Notes: generated from the sequence alone by a model not told the origin. A stretch of 64,000 bases of DNA from an uncultured Cohaesibacter sp. (GCF_963662805.1 NZ_OY759867.1:310001-374000); one strand, 5' to 3'; positions 1 through 9,439 are shown, counted from the stretch's first letter. Numbers and translations are program-made.

Positions 1-304
1 CCGCCAGCCCCTGAATGGTTGCCTCGGCCATATTGCCGTTCGAGCGCCAGAGACCGAAGGCAAAGGCGAGTACGAACATCAGATAGGTTGTCGTTGTGGT
101 CGCCATCACGAAGCTCCAGTTGCTCAGCTCTTCGAGTGGCGTACGGGAGATCAGGCGAAAGAAGAGTGACGGCAGAGCGATATAGACAACAAAGAAGTTG
201 AGCCAGCTGAGACCGGATTCAGGCAGGTCTGCAATCTTGCCCGACAGGAAGCCCAGAAAGATCAGGCCGAAAAAGGGCAAGGCCAGGGTAAATACGTCGC
301 TCAT
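1..304 (-). CDS. AEC-family membrane transporter, N-terminal part
   Basis: The minus strand reads from an ATG at 304 off the left edge, giving 101 codons without a stop. The protein begins MSDVFTLALPFFGLIFLGF and continues as alternating hydrophobic segments (about residues 5-22, 36-55 and 68-86). The start, with a proline inside the first membrane span and the LIFLGF motif, is typical of auxin efflux carrier (AEC) permeases, inner-membrane proteins that export organic acids or similar anions. The substrate cannot be told from this fragment. It is divergent from the acyltransferase gene at 531, with 226 bases between them. The C-terminal two thirds lie outside the window. Confidence 0.8.
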   Translation of the reverse strand, partial: MSDVFTLALPFFGLIFLGFLSGKIADLPESGLSWLNFFVVYIALPSLFFRLISRTPLEELSNWSFVMATTTTTYLMFVLAFAFGLWRSNGNMAEATIQGLA

Positions 305-530
305 ATTCTATTCGACTCGGAACTTGATGGACATGGCTCGGTCTACTCGCAAAGAAGGGGAGAAGCCAGTCTGTTGCGCTCGAGAGGGGCCAGTCTTTCA
401 AAGCTTTTGACAATATGCAACGAAACCTTGGTTCACATCCGCCCAACCTGTCCACATTCGTCGTTGCGCTTTGAGGTCTGTGCCATTAAACGAGTGGTTG
501 CCTGCCTTTGAATGGACCTAGCGAGCATCA

Positions 531-1403
531 ATGAGAAAGCCCACCCTCTCCCATCGACTGGAATATGCAGTTCTGATGTCCGTGGTTTTTCTGTTGCGGG
601 CCATGCCACTGTGGATGGCGTCCGGCCTTATGGGCTGGTGTTGGCGTGTGGTTGCGCCCCGACTGTCGCGGCAGGACCGGGCAATGACGCATTTGCGGAT
701 GTGCTTTCCCGAAAAGAGCGACAAGGAACTCTTCCAATTAACCCTCGGGATGTGGGACAATTTGGGACGGACCTTTGCCGAAAGCCTCTTGGCCGAACAG
801 TTTCTCGTTGCAGCCCATGATCTTGTCGAGATGCCCGAGGATATCACCAAGCTTGTCGAGCGGATGCACGAGGTTGGCGGGGTCATCGTATCGCTGCATT
901 CGGGCAACTGGGAACTCGGTGGCGTGCTGTCGAGTGTCTATGGCTTTGATTGTGCCGTGATCATTCAGCGCCTCAAGAACCCGTTGGTGCATGAATTCAT
1001 GGTATCACAGCGCGGATCGACCTTCCGCGGCGGGATCTATGCCAAGGGTGACAAGGCCGGGCCACGGATCATGTCGGCGCTGAGGGGCGGTATTCTCGCC
1101 GCCGTGATGGGCGATCTGCGCGACGGTCGCGGGGTCAGGATGCCGTTTTTCGGCATGGAGGCGCCGACCAACATTTTCGCGGCTCTTCTCGCCCGGCAAC
1201 AACATGTTCCGCTTGTTGCTGTGCGTATTCTCAGAACCAATGGAATCCACTTCAAACTCGAACTGACCGAGATTGATGTGCCCTACACGGACGATGTGGA
1301 TGAGGATATTCGCGTTGCGATGCAGCGCACGACAGCGCAGTTCGAAGAATGGATCCGCGCTCATCCCGAACAGTGGATGTGGGCACACAAACGCTGGGGC
1401 TGA
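531..1403 (+). CDS. Lipid A biosynthesis-type (LpxL/HtrB-like) acyltransferase
   Basis: A 290-residue protein of the lysophospholipid acyltransferase superfamily, LpxL/LpxM branch, which transfers fatty acyl chains to lipid A precursors or related lipids at the inner membrane. The catalytic HX4E motif is H123-SGNW-E128, in the usual HSGNWE form, and the protein ends in the family-typical WMWAHKRWG. An N-terminal hydrophobic stretch (about residues 13-40) anchors it. Length matches LpxL proteins (about 300). The ATG at 531 has only a weak ribosome-binding site but is the only start that keeps the membrane anchor. It stands alone, and the exact acceptor lipid is not determinable. Confidence 0.88.
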   Translation: MRKPTLSHRLEYAVLMSVVFLLRAMPLWMASGLMGWCWRVVAPRLSRQDRAMTHLRMCFPEKSDKELFQLTLGMWDNLGRTFAESLLAEQFLVAAHDLVEMPEDITKLVERMHEVGGVIVSLHSGNWELGGVLSSVYGFDCAVIIQRLKNPLVHEFMVSQRGSTFRGGIYAKGDKAGPRIMSALRGGILAAVMGDLRDGRGVRMPFFGMEAPTNIFAALLARQQHVPLVAVRILRTNGIHFKLELTEIDVPYTDDVDEDIRVAMQRTTAQFEEWIRAHPEQWMWAHKRWG

Positions 1404-1575
1404 AAAGCCTCACTCTCCGTTTCCTCTTTTCTCTTCCCCTTCCCCAAGGATGTTGATCAACAGTCTTATTGCATTGCAGCAATTTTTGCGCTGCAAATAG
1501 GGCAGAGGAACGATCCGCGTCAATACGTATCCGAGGATGCCAAGAGAACGCGGGATCTCTGGGAGGATAGGAAGA

Positions 1576-2616
1576 ATGAAAAGCCCGAGCGCGTTTTACA
1601 AGCCCCTTGCCATTGGCGCACCCACCCCGTTTCGGGAAAAGCCGGTGCGTGTCGAACGCATGATCCACTTCGTGCCGCCGCATATCGAGAAGATGCGCGC
1701 CAAGATCCCCGCCATGATCGCTCAGGTGGATGTGATTCTGGGCAATCTCGAGGATGCCATTCCTGCGGATATGAAGGAAGAAGCCCGTAAAGGGTTCATC
1801 CAGATGGCCAAGGACAACGAGTTCGGTGATACGGGCCTCTGGACTCGGGTCAATTGTCTCAATTCGCCATGGTTGCTCGATGATGTCACCGAGATCGTCG
1901 GAGCCGTTGGGAACAAGCTTGACGTGGTCATGCTGCCCAAGGTCGAGGGCCCATGGGATATCCACTATCTTGATCAACTGCTGGCCCAGCTGGAAGCAAA
2001 GCATGGTGTGACAGAGCCGATCATGATCCATGCGATTCTCGAGACAGCCGAAGGCGTCAACAATGTCGAAGCCATTTGTGCTGCTTCGCCGCGTATGCAT
2101 GGGATTTCGCTGGGGCCGGCTGATCTTGCGGCCTCTCGCGGCATGAAGACCACGCGCGTTGGCGGTGGACATCCCGGCTATCGCGTGCTGGCAGATCAGA
2201 CCGAAGGCTCGGCGCGTGGATTCTATCAGCAGGATCTCTGGCACTACACGATGGCCAAGATGGTCGATGCCTGCATGGCCCATGGTCTAAAGGCCTTCTA
2301 TGGCCCGTTCGGGGACTTCTCCGATCCGGACGCTTGCGAGGCTCAGTTCCGCAACAGTTTCCTTTTGGGCTGCATGGGAGCTTGGACGTTGCATCCGACT
2401 CAGATCGACATCGCCAAGCGCGTTTTCAGTCCGGAAGTCGAAGAGGTGAAGATGGCCTCGCGCATTCTCGACGCCATGCCGGACGGCACGGGCGCCGTGA
2501 TGATCGATGGCAAGATGCAGGATGATGCGACCTGGAAACAGGCAAAGGTCATTGTCGATCTGGCCCGGCAGGTAGCGCAGAAGGATCCGGAAATGGCAGA
2601 AATCTACGGCCTTTGA
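1576..2616 (+). CDS. mcl: L-malyl-CoA/beta-methylmalyl-CoA lyase-type CoA ester lyase
   Basis: A protein of about 346 residues in the HpcH/HpaI aldolase-citrate lyase superfamily. It closely resembles Mcl1 of Rhodobacter and relatives, which cleaves malyl-CoA to acetyl-CoA and glyoxylate and makes or splits beta-methylmalyl-CoA in the ethylmalonyl-CoA pathway or glyoxylate metabolism. Family signatures include VILGNLEDAIP (the Mg-binding acid in LEDA), the arginine in TRVN, ILETAEGV and GPADLAAS. The start at 1576 is preferred over an in-frame one at 1537 because GGAGGATAGGA lies just upstream and the homology starts here. The gene is monocistronic. Which of the two lyase substrates dominates is not decidable from sequence. 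Confidence 0.88.
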   Translation: MKSPSAFYKPLAIGAPTPFREKPVRVERMIHFVPPHIEKMRAKIPAMIAQVDVILGNLEDAIPADMKEEARKGFIQMAKDNEFGDTGLWTRVNCLNSPWLLDDVTEIVGAVGNKLDVVMLPKVEGPWDIHYLDQLLAQLEAKHGVTEPIMIHAILETAEGVNNVEAICAASPRMHGISLGPADLAASRGMKTTRVGGGHPGYRVLADQTEGSARGFYQQDLWHYTMAKMVDACMAHGLKAFYGPFGDFSDPDACEAQFRNSFLLGCMGAWTLHPTQIDIAKRVFSPEVEEVKMASRILDAMPDGTGAVMIDGKMQDDATWKQAKVIVDLARQVAQKDPEMAEIYGL

Positions 2617-2810
2617 CAGGCCGTAGCGCGGGGGTAAGTCGGAGTGTGTGCCAAAAAAACTTGACTTCCCCCGCGCACCATGGCTTTTTGCGCCCCTTGT
2701 TCCTGATCCCCAATAGTCTGCTTGATGGTAATGGCGTCCCGGACTCATTATATGTTAGGCTATATGGGAGGCCCTCGGAATAAACAGAAAGGGTATCGGA
2801 GCCTGGTAAT

Positions 2811-3143
2811 ATGGCAGAAATGAAAACCGCAAAATTCCAGATTGGTCAAATCGTCCGGCATCGGGTTTACTCGTTCCGCGGCGTGATCTTTGACGTCGAT
2901 GCGGAATTTGCAAATACCGAGGAATGGTATGATTCCATTCCCGAGGATGTCAGACCGCGCCGTGACCAGCCCTTCTATCATCTGTTTGCGGAGAATGACG
3001 ATACCGAATATATCGCCTATGTCTCCGAGCAGAATCTTCTGGAAGATGATAGCGGCGAGCCAATTCGGCATCCGCAAGTTCGTCAGTTGTTCAAGGGAAT
3101 CAAAGAAGGCATCTATCAGCCTGAAGATGATCTTTTGAACTGA
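2811..3143 (+). CDS. hspQ: Heat shock protein HspQ
   Basis: A 110-residue protein of the HspQ/YccV family (hemimethylated-DNA-binding-like fold), a small cytoplasmic factor that in enterobacteria adapts proteolysis by Lon and binds hemimethylated oriC DNA. The family core is visible in KFQIGQIVRHRVYSFRGV near residue 5 and in the central FDVDAEFANTEEWY and PFYHLFAE motifs. The ATG at 2811 has a GGAG 10 bases upstream. It is followed by a strong stem-loop shared with the convergent IalB gene. No heat-shock promoter could be identified with confidence. Confidence 0.93.
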   Translation: MAEMKTAKFQIGQIVRHRVYSFRGVIFDVDAEFANTEEWYDSIPEDVRPRRDQPFYHLFAENDDTEYIAYVSEQNLLEDDSGEPIRHPQVRQLFKGIKEGIYQPEDDLLN

Positions 3144-3196
3144 CGCTGATCTGACAGTACCGCTATTTGAGGCGGTTGTGTTGAGCTGAATAAAGA

Positions 3197-3225
3197 AAAA
3201 CCGCGATCGATCCGATCGCGGTTTT
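3197..3225. terminator. Bidirectional rho-independent terminator between hspQ and the IalB gene
   Basis: A perfect 9-bp inverted repeat (CCGCGATCG at 3201-3209 and CGATCGCGG at 3213-3221, 3-base loop) is flanked by AAAA on the left and TTTT on the right, so it can terminate transcription from both convergent genes. Confidence 0.9.
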
Positions 3226-3254
3226 CTTTTGACCTGATGACAGGCGCGTCAGTC

Positions 3255-3911
3255 TTACTGGGCGCCTTCTTCGGCTTTCTGTTTCTGCTCGAGCAGCTTC
3301 TGGCGTTGTTCTTCGGCACGCTTGCGAAGCAGATCCTGAAGCTTCCTCTGATCTTCGGCAGATTTCTGGATGTCGACCGGATCTCCATCATAGGCGGAGG
3401 TAAAGCCCGAAAGGCTGAGATCGAACCGGACCGGCTGGGCCTGCTGGTTGAGAGCCGTCACAGAAATGATCGCGCCTTTTTTCATCTGATCGATGTAGTT
3501 TTCATCGACAGCCAGATCGGAGAAGCAGGCGTTGGGGAAGCAGATGGAGAAAGTGCCCTTGAGCTGCTTACCCTTGTCAATCTGAACGGTCAGACCGTGA
3601 CGCAGAAGCATGCCCGGAGTGATCGCGATGACGAGCGCCTTGCGCTTTGCGCCTTCCAGTTCACGAACGGAAATGGAAGCTAGAAACTGGCCGGTGGATG
3701 CTTTCTTTTCCTGCGTGATGGCGCAGAGCTGCTTCTGGCTCTTCTGCTCGGTGTTGCAGAATTTCAGCCAGACCTTCGGCTCTGGAGCTGATCCTGCGTT
3801 CGCGTTTGCGTCTTGAGCATATGCGGAGGACGTCGCGAGCGATACAAGTGCAACTGCTGCTGCGGCGGTGATTGGCTTGATGAGTTTCGAAGCCTTGTCA
3901 ATCATGACCAT
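3255..3911 (-). CDS. Invasion associated locus B (IalB) family secreted protein
   Basis: A secreted protein of about 218 residues. The first ~30 residues form a signal peptide ending in SAYA-Q. The mature part carries the IalB fold: WLKFCNTE, then the SISVRELEG and LVIAITPGMLL segments and paired cysteines in CFPNACFS. The last ~45 residues are charged and glutamine-rich (QRKLQDLLRKRAEEQRQ), probably a coiled coil extending beyond the usual domain. IalB proteins are common in Rhizobiales and are periplasmic or surface proteins. In Bartonella the family is linked to erythrocyte invasion, while in free-living species the role is unknown. Start codons at 3938 and 3905 are also possible. No clear Shine-Dalgarno sequence decides between them. 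Confidence 0.88.
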   Translation of the reverse strand: MVMIDKASKLIKPITAAAAVALVSLATSSAYAQDANANAGSAPEPKVWLKFCNTEQKSQKQLCAITQEKKASTGQFLASISVRELEGAKRKALVIAITPGMLLRHGLTVQIDKGKQLKGTFSICFPNACFSDLAVDENYIDQMKKGAIISVTALNQQAQPVRFDLSLSGFTSAYDGDPVDIQKSAEDQRKLQDLLRKRAEEQRQKLLEQKQKAEEGAQ

Positions 3912-4278
3912 GAAAGAGAATCCCGATTTTTCATTCAATTTTGATTGGGAGTCAAAATTCCCGAAATCTGGTTTTCAGTCCGATGAGACCGATATTGAAA
4001 CACTGGCCAGACTGAAACGTAAGCCAACGCAAGCGACAAACTATAAACAGCCGCTCTTCCTCCAATAACAGACCCGAACCCGTTGTGAGCCCCTTCTTTC
4101 ACAACGAATTGGGCAGAATAGTGACTGTTGATAGACTTCTACAGAGTTGTTGCAAAAATTTCCAGTGTGCAGATTCGTTGCATGTTCGTTTTTCACGCCT
4201 GTGTTAGATTGCCGAGGTCTGATTCTTCAAATGCTTGGACGTTCGTCGCATTTGATCTTCCCGCTCGAGGAGCTCGAC
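3912..4278. other. Intergenic region, divergent promoters expected
   Basis: This 367-base stretch between the divergent IalB and peptide-binding protein genes contains no convincing gene. It is AT-rich around 3915-4080 and must hold the promoters of both neighbours. A TTGACT on the minus strand at 3950-3955 could be a -35 element for IalB, but no good -10 follows. No operator-like inverted repeat was seen. Confidence 0.4.
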
Positions 4279-6183
4279 ATGCCCTATCCCGTTTCTTCCC
4301 TCTTCTTTGATCAGAAAAGTCATGAGCGGCGCTTGGGGCAGCGATCTGTCTTCCGTCTATCTGTGGCATTCCGGGCTGCTTTGATCCTCGCTGCCACAGT
4401 GTCGCTGCTGGTGCCGAATGTGGGTCAGGCCGAGCCGGTGCATGGCATCGCGATGCATGGCGAGCCCAAGTATCCTGCCGATTTTTCCCATCTCGACTAT
4501 GTCAATCCCGACGCTCCGAAGGGCGGCAAGGTAACCTATGGCCTTCAGGGCAGCTTTGACAGTCTCAACCCCTTTTTGCTCAAAGGGGTCGCGCCGCGCG
4601 GGCTCTGGGATGTGACCTATGGGCTCAATGTCTATGAGCCTTTGCTTGCCCGCACCTCGGACGAGGCCTTCTCTCTTTACGGGCTGATTGCCGAATGGAT
4701 CGATCTGCCGGAGGACCGCTCGTCCATCACCTTCAAGCTGCGAGATGAGGCGAAATTTTCTGACGGGCATCCCATCACCGTTGAAGATGTGAAATTTACT
4801 GCCGAACTTTTGCGGGAATATGGGCGTCCCTCCTATCAGACCCGACTGAAACGGGTTACCGCCATCGAAGAGCCCGGACCGGGGCAGATTCGGTTCGTGT
4901 TCGAAAATGGTGATGATCGCGAATTGCCGCTGTTGATCGGTATGTTGCCGGTTCTACCCGCTCATGCGATCGATCCGGAGAAATTCTCCAAGTCCGGCAT
5001 GTATGAATTCATCGGCTCTGGCCCCTACTTGCTCGATAAGGTTGATCCCGGCACCAAGATCATTCTGAAGCGGAACCCGGACTATTGGGCCAAGGATCTG
5101 CCGATCAAGATCGGTGAGGACAATTTCGACGAGATTCACGTCGAGTATTTCCGCGACAACACGGCGATGTTCGAGGCATTCAAGAAGGGCGTGTTTGATG
5201 TGCAGCCCGAATCGGATCCTGCTCGCTGGGCCAACCAGTATGACTTTGCAGCAGTTAGAGATGGTCTGGTCACCAAGCATATCTTCAAGTCCGGCCTTCC
5301 CAAGGGCATGTCGGCCTTTGCCTTCAACACCCGCAAACCGGTGTTCCAGAACCGGGCCGTCAGGCGGACGCTTGCCAAGCTGTTTGACTTCGAGTGGGTG
5401 AACAAGAACCTCTATCACGGTCTGTTTGCCCGCTCCTCTAGCTATTTCGAGAGTTCAGTTCTTGCCTCGACCGGCATTGCCGCAAGCGAGCAGGAACGCG
5501 CGTTGCTGGCACCCTATATCGACGGTATCGACCCGGATATTCTCGACGGCACCTATGCGCCGGTTTCGGCCAAGGACAGCAAGGAAATGCGCACCCTGAT
5601 GCGGGACGCCATTAGGGATCTTGCCGCCGAAGGCTATGAGCTCAAGGATGGGGTCATGACCCATCTGGATAGTGGTCGGCCCCTCGCCTTCGAGTTTCTG
5701 GCAACGTCCAACGAACAGGAACGGCTGGCGCTTGCCTACAGTCGCATCTTGGAGCGGATCGGCATCAAGATGGAAATCAGGACCGTGGATTCCGCTCAAT
5801 ATTGGGAGCGGCGCAAGACCATGGATTTCGACATGATGAAAATGTCATGGACTGCCTCGTTGTCTCCCGGCAACGAGCAATATGCCCGCTGGCATTCCTC
5901 CCAGCGGGACAAGGACGGCTGGTTCAATCAGGCCGGAGCCAATGATCCGGCAGTCGACGCGATGATCGATGCGCTGTTGGCTGCCCGTACGCAGGAAGAC
6001 TTCACCGCCGCCGTGCGTGCCTTCGATCGCACGCTGATCAACGGCTATTATGTGGTTCCGCTGTTCCATATGGAGGACCAATGGGTTGGCATGTGGAACC
6101 GGATTGCCTTCCCGACCGATGAGGCCAAGAGCCGTCCCCTATCAGGATACCGCCCGACGGTTTGGTGGTATAAGGGCGACTAG
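4279..6183 (+). CDS. ABC transporter substrate-binding protein, oligopeptide type (YejA-like, SBP family 5)
   Basis: A periplasmic solute-binding protein of 634 residues, family 5 (DppA/OppA/YejA), that captures peptides or similar solutes for an ABC importer. A long N-terminal region (residues 1-52) ends in a signal peptide with VSLLVPNVGQAEP. The mature protein starts with HGIAMHGEPKYP and has the family hallmarks PDAPKGG, FDSLNPF and ITFKLRDEAKFSDGHP. The length and the PDAPKGG motif favour the YejA subgroup (microcin C/peptide uptake). The start at 4279 has AGGAG seven bases upstream; an in-frame start at 4147 is less likely. No permease or ATPase genes are adjacent, so it acts with a transporter encoded elsewhere. 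Confidence 0.9.
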   Translation: MPYPVSSLFFDQKSHERRLGQRSVFRLSVAFRAALILAATVSLLVPNVGQAEPVHGIAMHGEPKYPADFSHLDYVNPDAPKGGKVTYGLQGSFDSLNPFLLKGVAPRGLWDVTYGLNVYEPLLARTSDEAFSLYGLIAEWIDLPEDRSSITFKLRDEAKFSDGHPITVEDVKFTAELLREYGRPSYQTRLKRVTAIEEPGPGQIRFVFENGDDRELPLLIGMLPVLPAHAIDPEKFSKSGMYEFIGSGPYLLDKVDPGTKIILKRNPDYWAKDLPIKIGEDNFDEIHVEYFRDNTAMFEAFKKGVFDVQPESDPARWANQYDFAAVRDGLVTKHIFKSGLPKGMSAFAFNTRKPVFQNRAVRRTLAKLFDFEWVNKNLYHGLFARSSSYFESSVLASTGIAASEQERALLAPYIDGIDPDILDGTYAPVSAKDSKEMRTLMRDAIRDLAAEGYELKDGVMTHLDSGRPLAFEFLATSNEQERLALAYSRILERIGIKMEIRTVDSAQYWERRKTMDFDMMKMSWTASLSPGNEQYARWHSSQRDKDGWFNQAGANDPAVDAMIDALLAARTQEDFTAAVRAFDRTLINGYYVVPLFHMEDQWVGMWNRIAFPTDEAKSRPLSGYRPTVWWYKGD

Positions 6184-6303
6184 CGCCGCTTCAACGGTTG
6201 ACAAGGCTCTTGTTCATCCCCAGGGGACTGTCTTCGCTTTTGGGGAATCTGGTAAAGTGAAGGCCGAACCAACCATGAGGCATTGATTCTCAAGAGGCTG
6301 ACC

Positions 6304-8010
6304 ATGCTGCTCTCCACCCCGGATGAAATAGAACACTATCGGACTTCCGGTCTATGGGGGGAACAGCGTGTCGATCAATTGTTTGTCCAGCACGTCAAGG
6401 AACGCGGGGACGAAATCGCCCTGATCGATGATCAGGACCACCACGCGATCACCGGGCGTAAGCCGCAATGCCTGTCTTTCATCCGCACCTGGCGCAGAGT
6501 TGTCGGCCTTTGCAATTTCCTGTCCGGCATCGGCATGAAAACCGACACGGTTGTCGCCGTCATGCTGCCCCCTTGTGCGGATGCAGCGGTCCTCACCCTC
6601 GCTGCCAGCCGGATGGGCTATATTCTTGCACCGCTTCCCCTCACCTCCGGAGAGGCCGAAATGCGCCAGAAGATCGAGCAGCTCGGAGCCAAGGCCATCG
6701 TCTGTAGCGCTCATTACGAAAGCGAGCCGATTGCCGAGCGGGCGCGCAATGTCGCGGCGGATCTGTTTTCCATCCGGTTTGTCTTCTCGATTGGCGAAGG
6801 GGCTCCGGAAGGTCTGATCGAGCTGCAATCGGTGCTGGATGACGAGGATAGCGTCGAAGACGAGGAGCTGTGGGATATCCCGGCTCAGCCTTCGTCGGAC
6901 GCGGTTTTCAGCATCAACTGGTCAGCGGCAACATCTCAGCCGGCACAGGCCATCGGGCGCAATCACAATCAGTTGCTCTCTGCTGCCCGACATGTGCATG
7001 AGCAGACCGATCTGGAGGCTGGCGACTGCATGATGGTCGTTCACCACATGACCGGCCTTGTGGGACTGGCTGTGGGTGTGATCGGAGCGTTCGACAAAGG
7101 TGCACGCGTCCAGTTCCATCATTTCCGCACCGGGGCGGCCCTGTCCGAGGCGATGTGCGAGTTCGGCACCCAGCATGTCTGTCTGCCCGGCACCCAGTGG
7201 CCGGTGCTTCATGCGGTGCTGCCGATGGATGTGCGCGAGCAGCTCAAGAGCGTGATGCTGGTCTGGAACCGCAGCCACCGCAGCAAGCGGGTCTTCGGCC
7301 AGAATGAGACTGCCGCTCGGTTGCTTGATATCACCAACTTTGGTGAACTCGCCGTCTTTTGCCAGCTGCGCCGCCACCCGGACGAAATCGGCTCGATTCC
7401 GCTCGGGGCGATCGCGGCCCGGTCGGTCGACGATGCCAACTGGATGGAAACCTATCTCTTCGGCATGGATGAAAGCCGGGCCGAATCCAAGGGCCAACTG
7501 GTGGCAGGTGAACTTTGCCTCAAGAGCGCGATGCTGCCCAAGTCCGCTTTTCCGGTCGCCGGAGCGATCGATGGGGTTGCGCTCAAGGCGACTGAAGATG
7601 GCTTCATCCATACCGACATCGGCTGTCATCTGGTGACCGAGGAACATGGTGAAGAACGGGCGCTGTTCCGCCCCTTGGGAGACCTCAGCGACATTCTGAC
7701 CATGGGGGCGCTGAGTGAGCGTGCCTCTGATCTTGATGCGCTCTACAAGCAATGTGTGGGCGTGCATGACGCCGGTGCCTTCTTGGTGTCCGGGACGGGC
7801 GATGGCCCGTCGCGCCTGATGGCTGCGCTCGTGGTCGATGATCAGGAAATTGCCAGAGAGAATTTCTTCGCCTTTCTCAAGGACCGAAAAGTCTCGTCCA
7901 CGCGCTGGCCGCGGGACATCATCTTTGTCGAGGCGATCCCTCGCAACACCAAGGGTGTCGTTCAGCGCGACAGCCTGATCGAGGCGGCCGAGATTTCCAA
8001 GGTCGCCTGA
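6304..8010 (+). CDS. Acyl-AMP ligase-like protein with degenerate catalytic motifs
   Basis: A 568-residue protein with the overall layout of ANL adenylating enzymes (acyl-CoA synthetase/fatty acyl-AMP ligase). The N-terminal core is recognisable (VVAVMLPPCADAAVLTLA near residue 82) and a C-terminal subdomain follows. The catalytic motifs are eroded: the glycine/threonine-rich ATP loop is replaced by SINWSAATSQPAQAIG (203-218), the YG(S/T)TE motif by NFGELAVF (345-352), and the C-terminal PRTxxGK lysine motif reads PRNTKGV, so the lysine is displaced. It may be a non-catalytic binding protein. Start 6304 has AAGAGG six bases upstream. It is followed after 82 bases by a REC-GGDEF-like gene, perhaps one operon. 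Function unknown. Confidence 0.72.
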   Translation: MLLSTPDEIEHYRTSGLWGEQRVDQLFVQHVKERGDEIALIDDQDHHAITGRKPQCLSFIRTWRRVVGLCNFLSGIGMKTDTVVAVMLPPCADAAVLTLAASRMGYILAPLPLTSGEAEMRQKIEQLGAKAIVCSAHYESEPIAERARNVAADLFSIRFVFSIGEGAPEGLIELQSVLDDEDSVEDEELWDIPAQPSSDAVFSINWSAATSQPAQAIGRNHNQLLSAARHVHEQTDLEAGDCMMVVHHMTGLVGLAVGVIGAFDKGARVQFHHFRTGAALSEAMCEFGTQHVCLPGTQWPVLHAVLPMDVREQLKSVMLVWNRSHRSKRVFGQNETAARLLDITNFGELAVFCQLRRHPDEIGSIPLGAIAARSVDDANWMETYLFGMDESRAESKGQLVAGELCLKSAMLPKSAFPVAGAIDGVALKATEDGFIHTDIGCHLVTEEHGEERALFRPLGDLSDILTMGALSERASDLDALYKQCVGVHDAGAFLVSGTGDGPSRLMAALVVDDQEIARENFFAFLKDRKVSSTRWPRDIIFVEAIPRNTKGVVQRDSLIEAAEISKVA

Positions 8011-8092
8011 TCTCTCTTTCTTTTTGCCTGCCAGCCATAGTCAGCCGATTTTTGCCTGTCAGTTCCTTATCAGAAGGGTTTCAAAGAGCGGT

Positions 8093-9439
8093 ATGGCCAA
8101 ACAAACGCTCATATTCACCCATCAGGACTGTGGTCTTGATGTTCCGGTCTGGGCTGAAATGCTCGCGGAAGCGAATTTTGCCTGCTGGGCCCATTGCGTC
8201 CATTCGGAAGACAAGCCCGATGATGTGTCGCTCAAAGCTGACATTCTCATGCTGGACCTGCTTGACGTGCCCCAGGAAAGCATCCGCGATGTGGTGGCCA
8301 AGGCGGCCTCCTTGCGCGAAAGCCTCGGGTTTGCCGAAGCGCGGGTTCCGATGATCGCGGTGGCGCATCCGTCGGTACAGTTTGATGAGGATATGCTCAG
8401 GCCCTTCTCCGACGTGATCAAGCCGCCGCTGACCATGGAGCTGATTGCCAACCGGCTGATCTCGCTGATGCGTCTTGCGACCATGCGGCGCGAGGCGGAA
8501 CGGCGCTCGCAGACCTTCCGCCGCTTTGGGGTCGGCCTGCCGGTCGTGCCGCCGCCACGTCTGATGGAAAAACAGGAGCTGCTCTATCTCGGTCCCGGTA
8601 TGGCGCTGTTGCCGATCCAGACGGCGCTGCCTCAAGACATCGAGATTGTCGCCGCTCTCAGTCCCTCGATGGCGCTACACTATCTCGACAACAATCCGTT
8701 TGATGCACTGATTGTCGAGTTGCGGGACTATAACGAGCATCTCGTCCAGTTCATCGGTGATCTCAGGCGCAACTCGAACTATTTTTCCTTCCCGATCATT
8801 GTCGTTTGCCACAAACGGGCGACCGAGGATGGCCTTGCTGCACTTGCTGCCGGGGCCAACGACATCGTTTCTTTCCCCTTCTCCGAGCGCTTCTTCGAGA
8901 ACCGAATCGAGATTCTCGTACGCGAAGAGCGCTATCGGCGCCAGTTGCGCAAGATCTTCACCGAAGCGCGGCTGTTGATGCCGACGGACGAGATCACGAG
9001 GCTCTATTCAGAAGAGTTTCTGAAGGCCCACCTTGGCGTTCTTTCCGAGCAGGACGGGGCCGTTGCTATGAGTTTCGCTGGCATTGATGTGAGTTTTGAT
9101 GAGCCTGATGGGAGCCGCAATGACAAGCCCGATGCGTCCTTGCTGGCGCGGGTCGGGCGGTTCATCTCGTCCCTCATGCGGGCAGAAGACATGCTGACCC
9201 GGCTCGATAATGGCCGGTTCGTCGCCTTCTTCCCCGATACGGATCTATTCGAGGCGCGCATAGCCCTGCAGCGTATTCGCTCTATCGTGCAATTGAGCCC
9301 GTTCGTGCAAGAAAATGCCACCTACGGGGTCAATGTGACGCTCGATTTCTCGCTGCATCATTGCGACACGCGGCAGGCGGACTTTGATCCCGAGCGTATT
9401 CTCAGGGATCTGTTCGAGAATCCCGTCATCCGATTCTGA
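8093..9439 (+). CDS. REC-REC-GGDEF protein with degenerate output domain (PleD-like architecture)
   Basis: A cytoplasmic protein of 448 residues. The first receiver-like domain (about 1-130) keeps a plausible phosphoacceptor in ADILMLDLLD and the KP pair in VIKPPLTME. The second (about 170-295) has glutamate in FDALIVEL and no lysine, so it is probably not phosphorylated. The C-terminal domain starts like a GGDEF domain (DEITRLYSEEFLKAHL) but its signature reads LDNGRFVAFF instead of GG(D/E)EF, so diguanylate cyclase activity is unlikely. Similar layouts occur in PleD. It probably works as a regulator or c-di-GMP/protein binder. The ATG at 8093 is chosen over an in-frame TTG at 8024. Confidence 0.72.
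   Translation: MAKQTLIFTHQDCGLDVPVWAEMLAEANFACWAHCVHSEDKPDDVSLKADILMLDLLDVPQESIRDVVAKAASLRESLGFAEARVPMIAVAHPSVQFDEDMLRPFSDVIKPPLTMELIANRLISLMRLATMRREAERRSQTFRRFGVGLPVVPPPRLMEKQELLYLGPGMALLPIQTALPQDIEIVAALSPSMALHYLDNNPFDALIVELRDYNEHLVQFIGDLRRNSNYFSFPIIVVCHKRATEDGLAALAAGANDIVSFPFSERFFENRIEILVREERYRRQLRKIFTEARLLMPTDEITRLYSEEFLKAHLGVLSEQDGAVAMSFAGIDVSFDEPDGSRNDKPDASLLARVGRFISSLMRAEDMLTRLDNGRFVAFFPDTDLFEARIALQRIRSIVQLSPFVQENATYGVNVTLDFSLHHCDTRQADFDPERILRDLFENPVIRF

Noticed and set aside
1252..2283. A 343-codon minus-strand open frame
   Set aside because: It is antisense to the malyl-CoA lyase gene, without family similarity.
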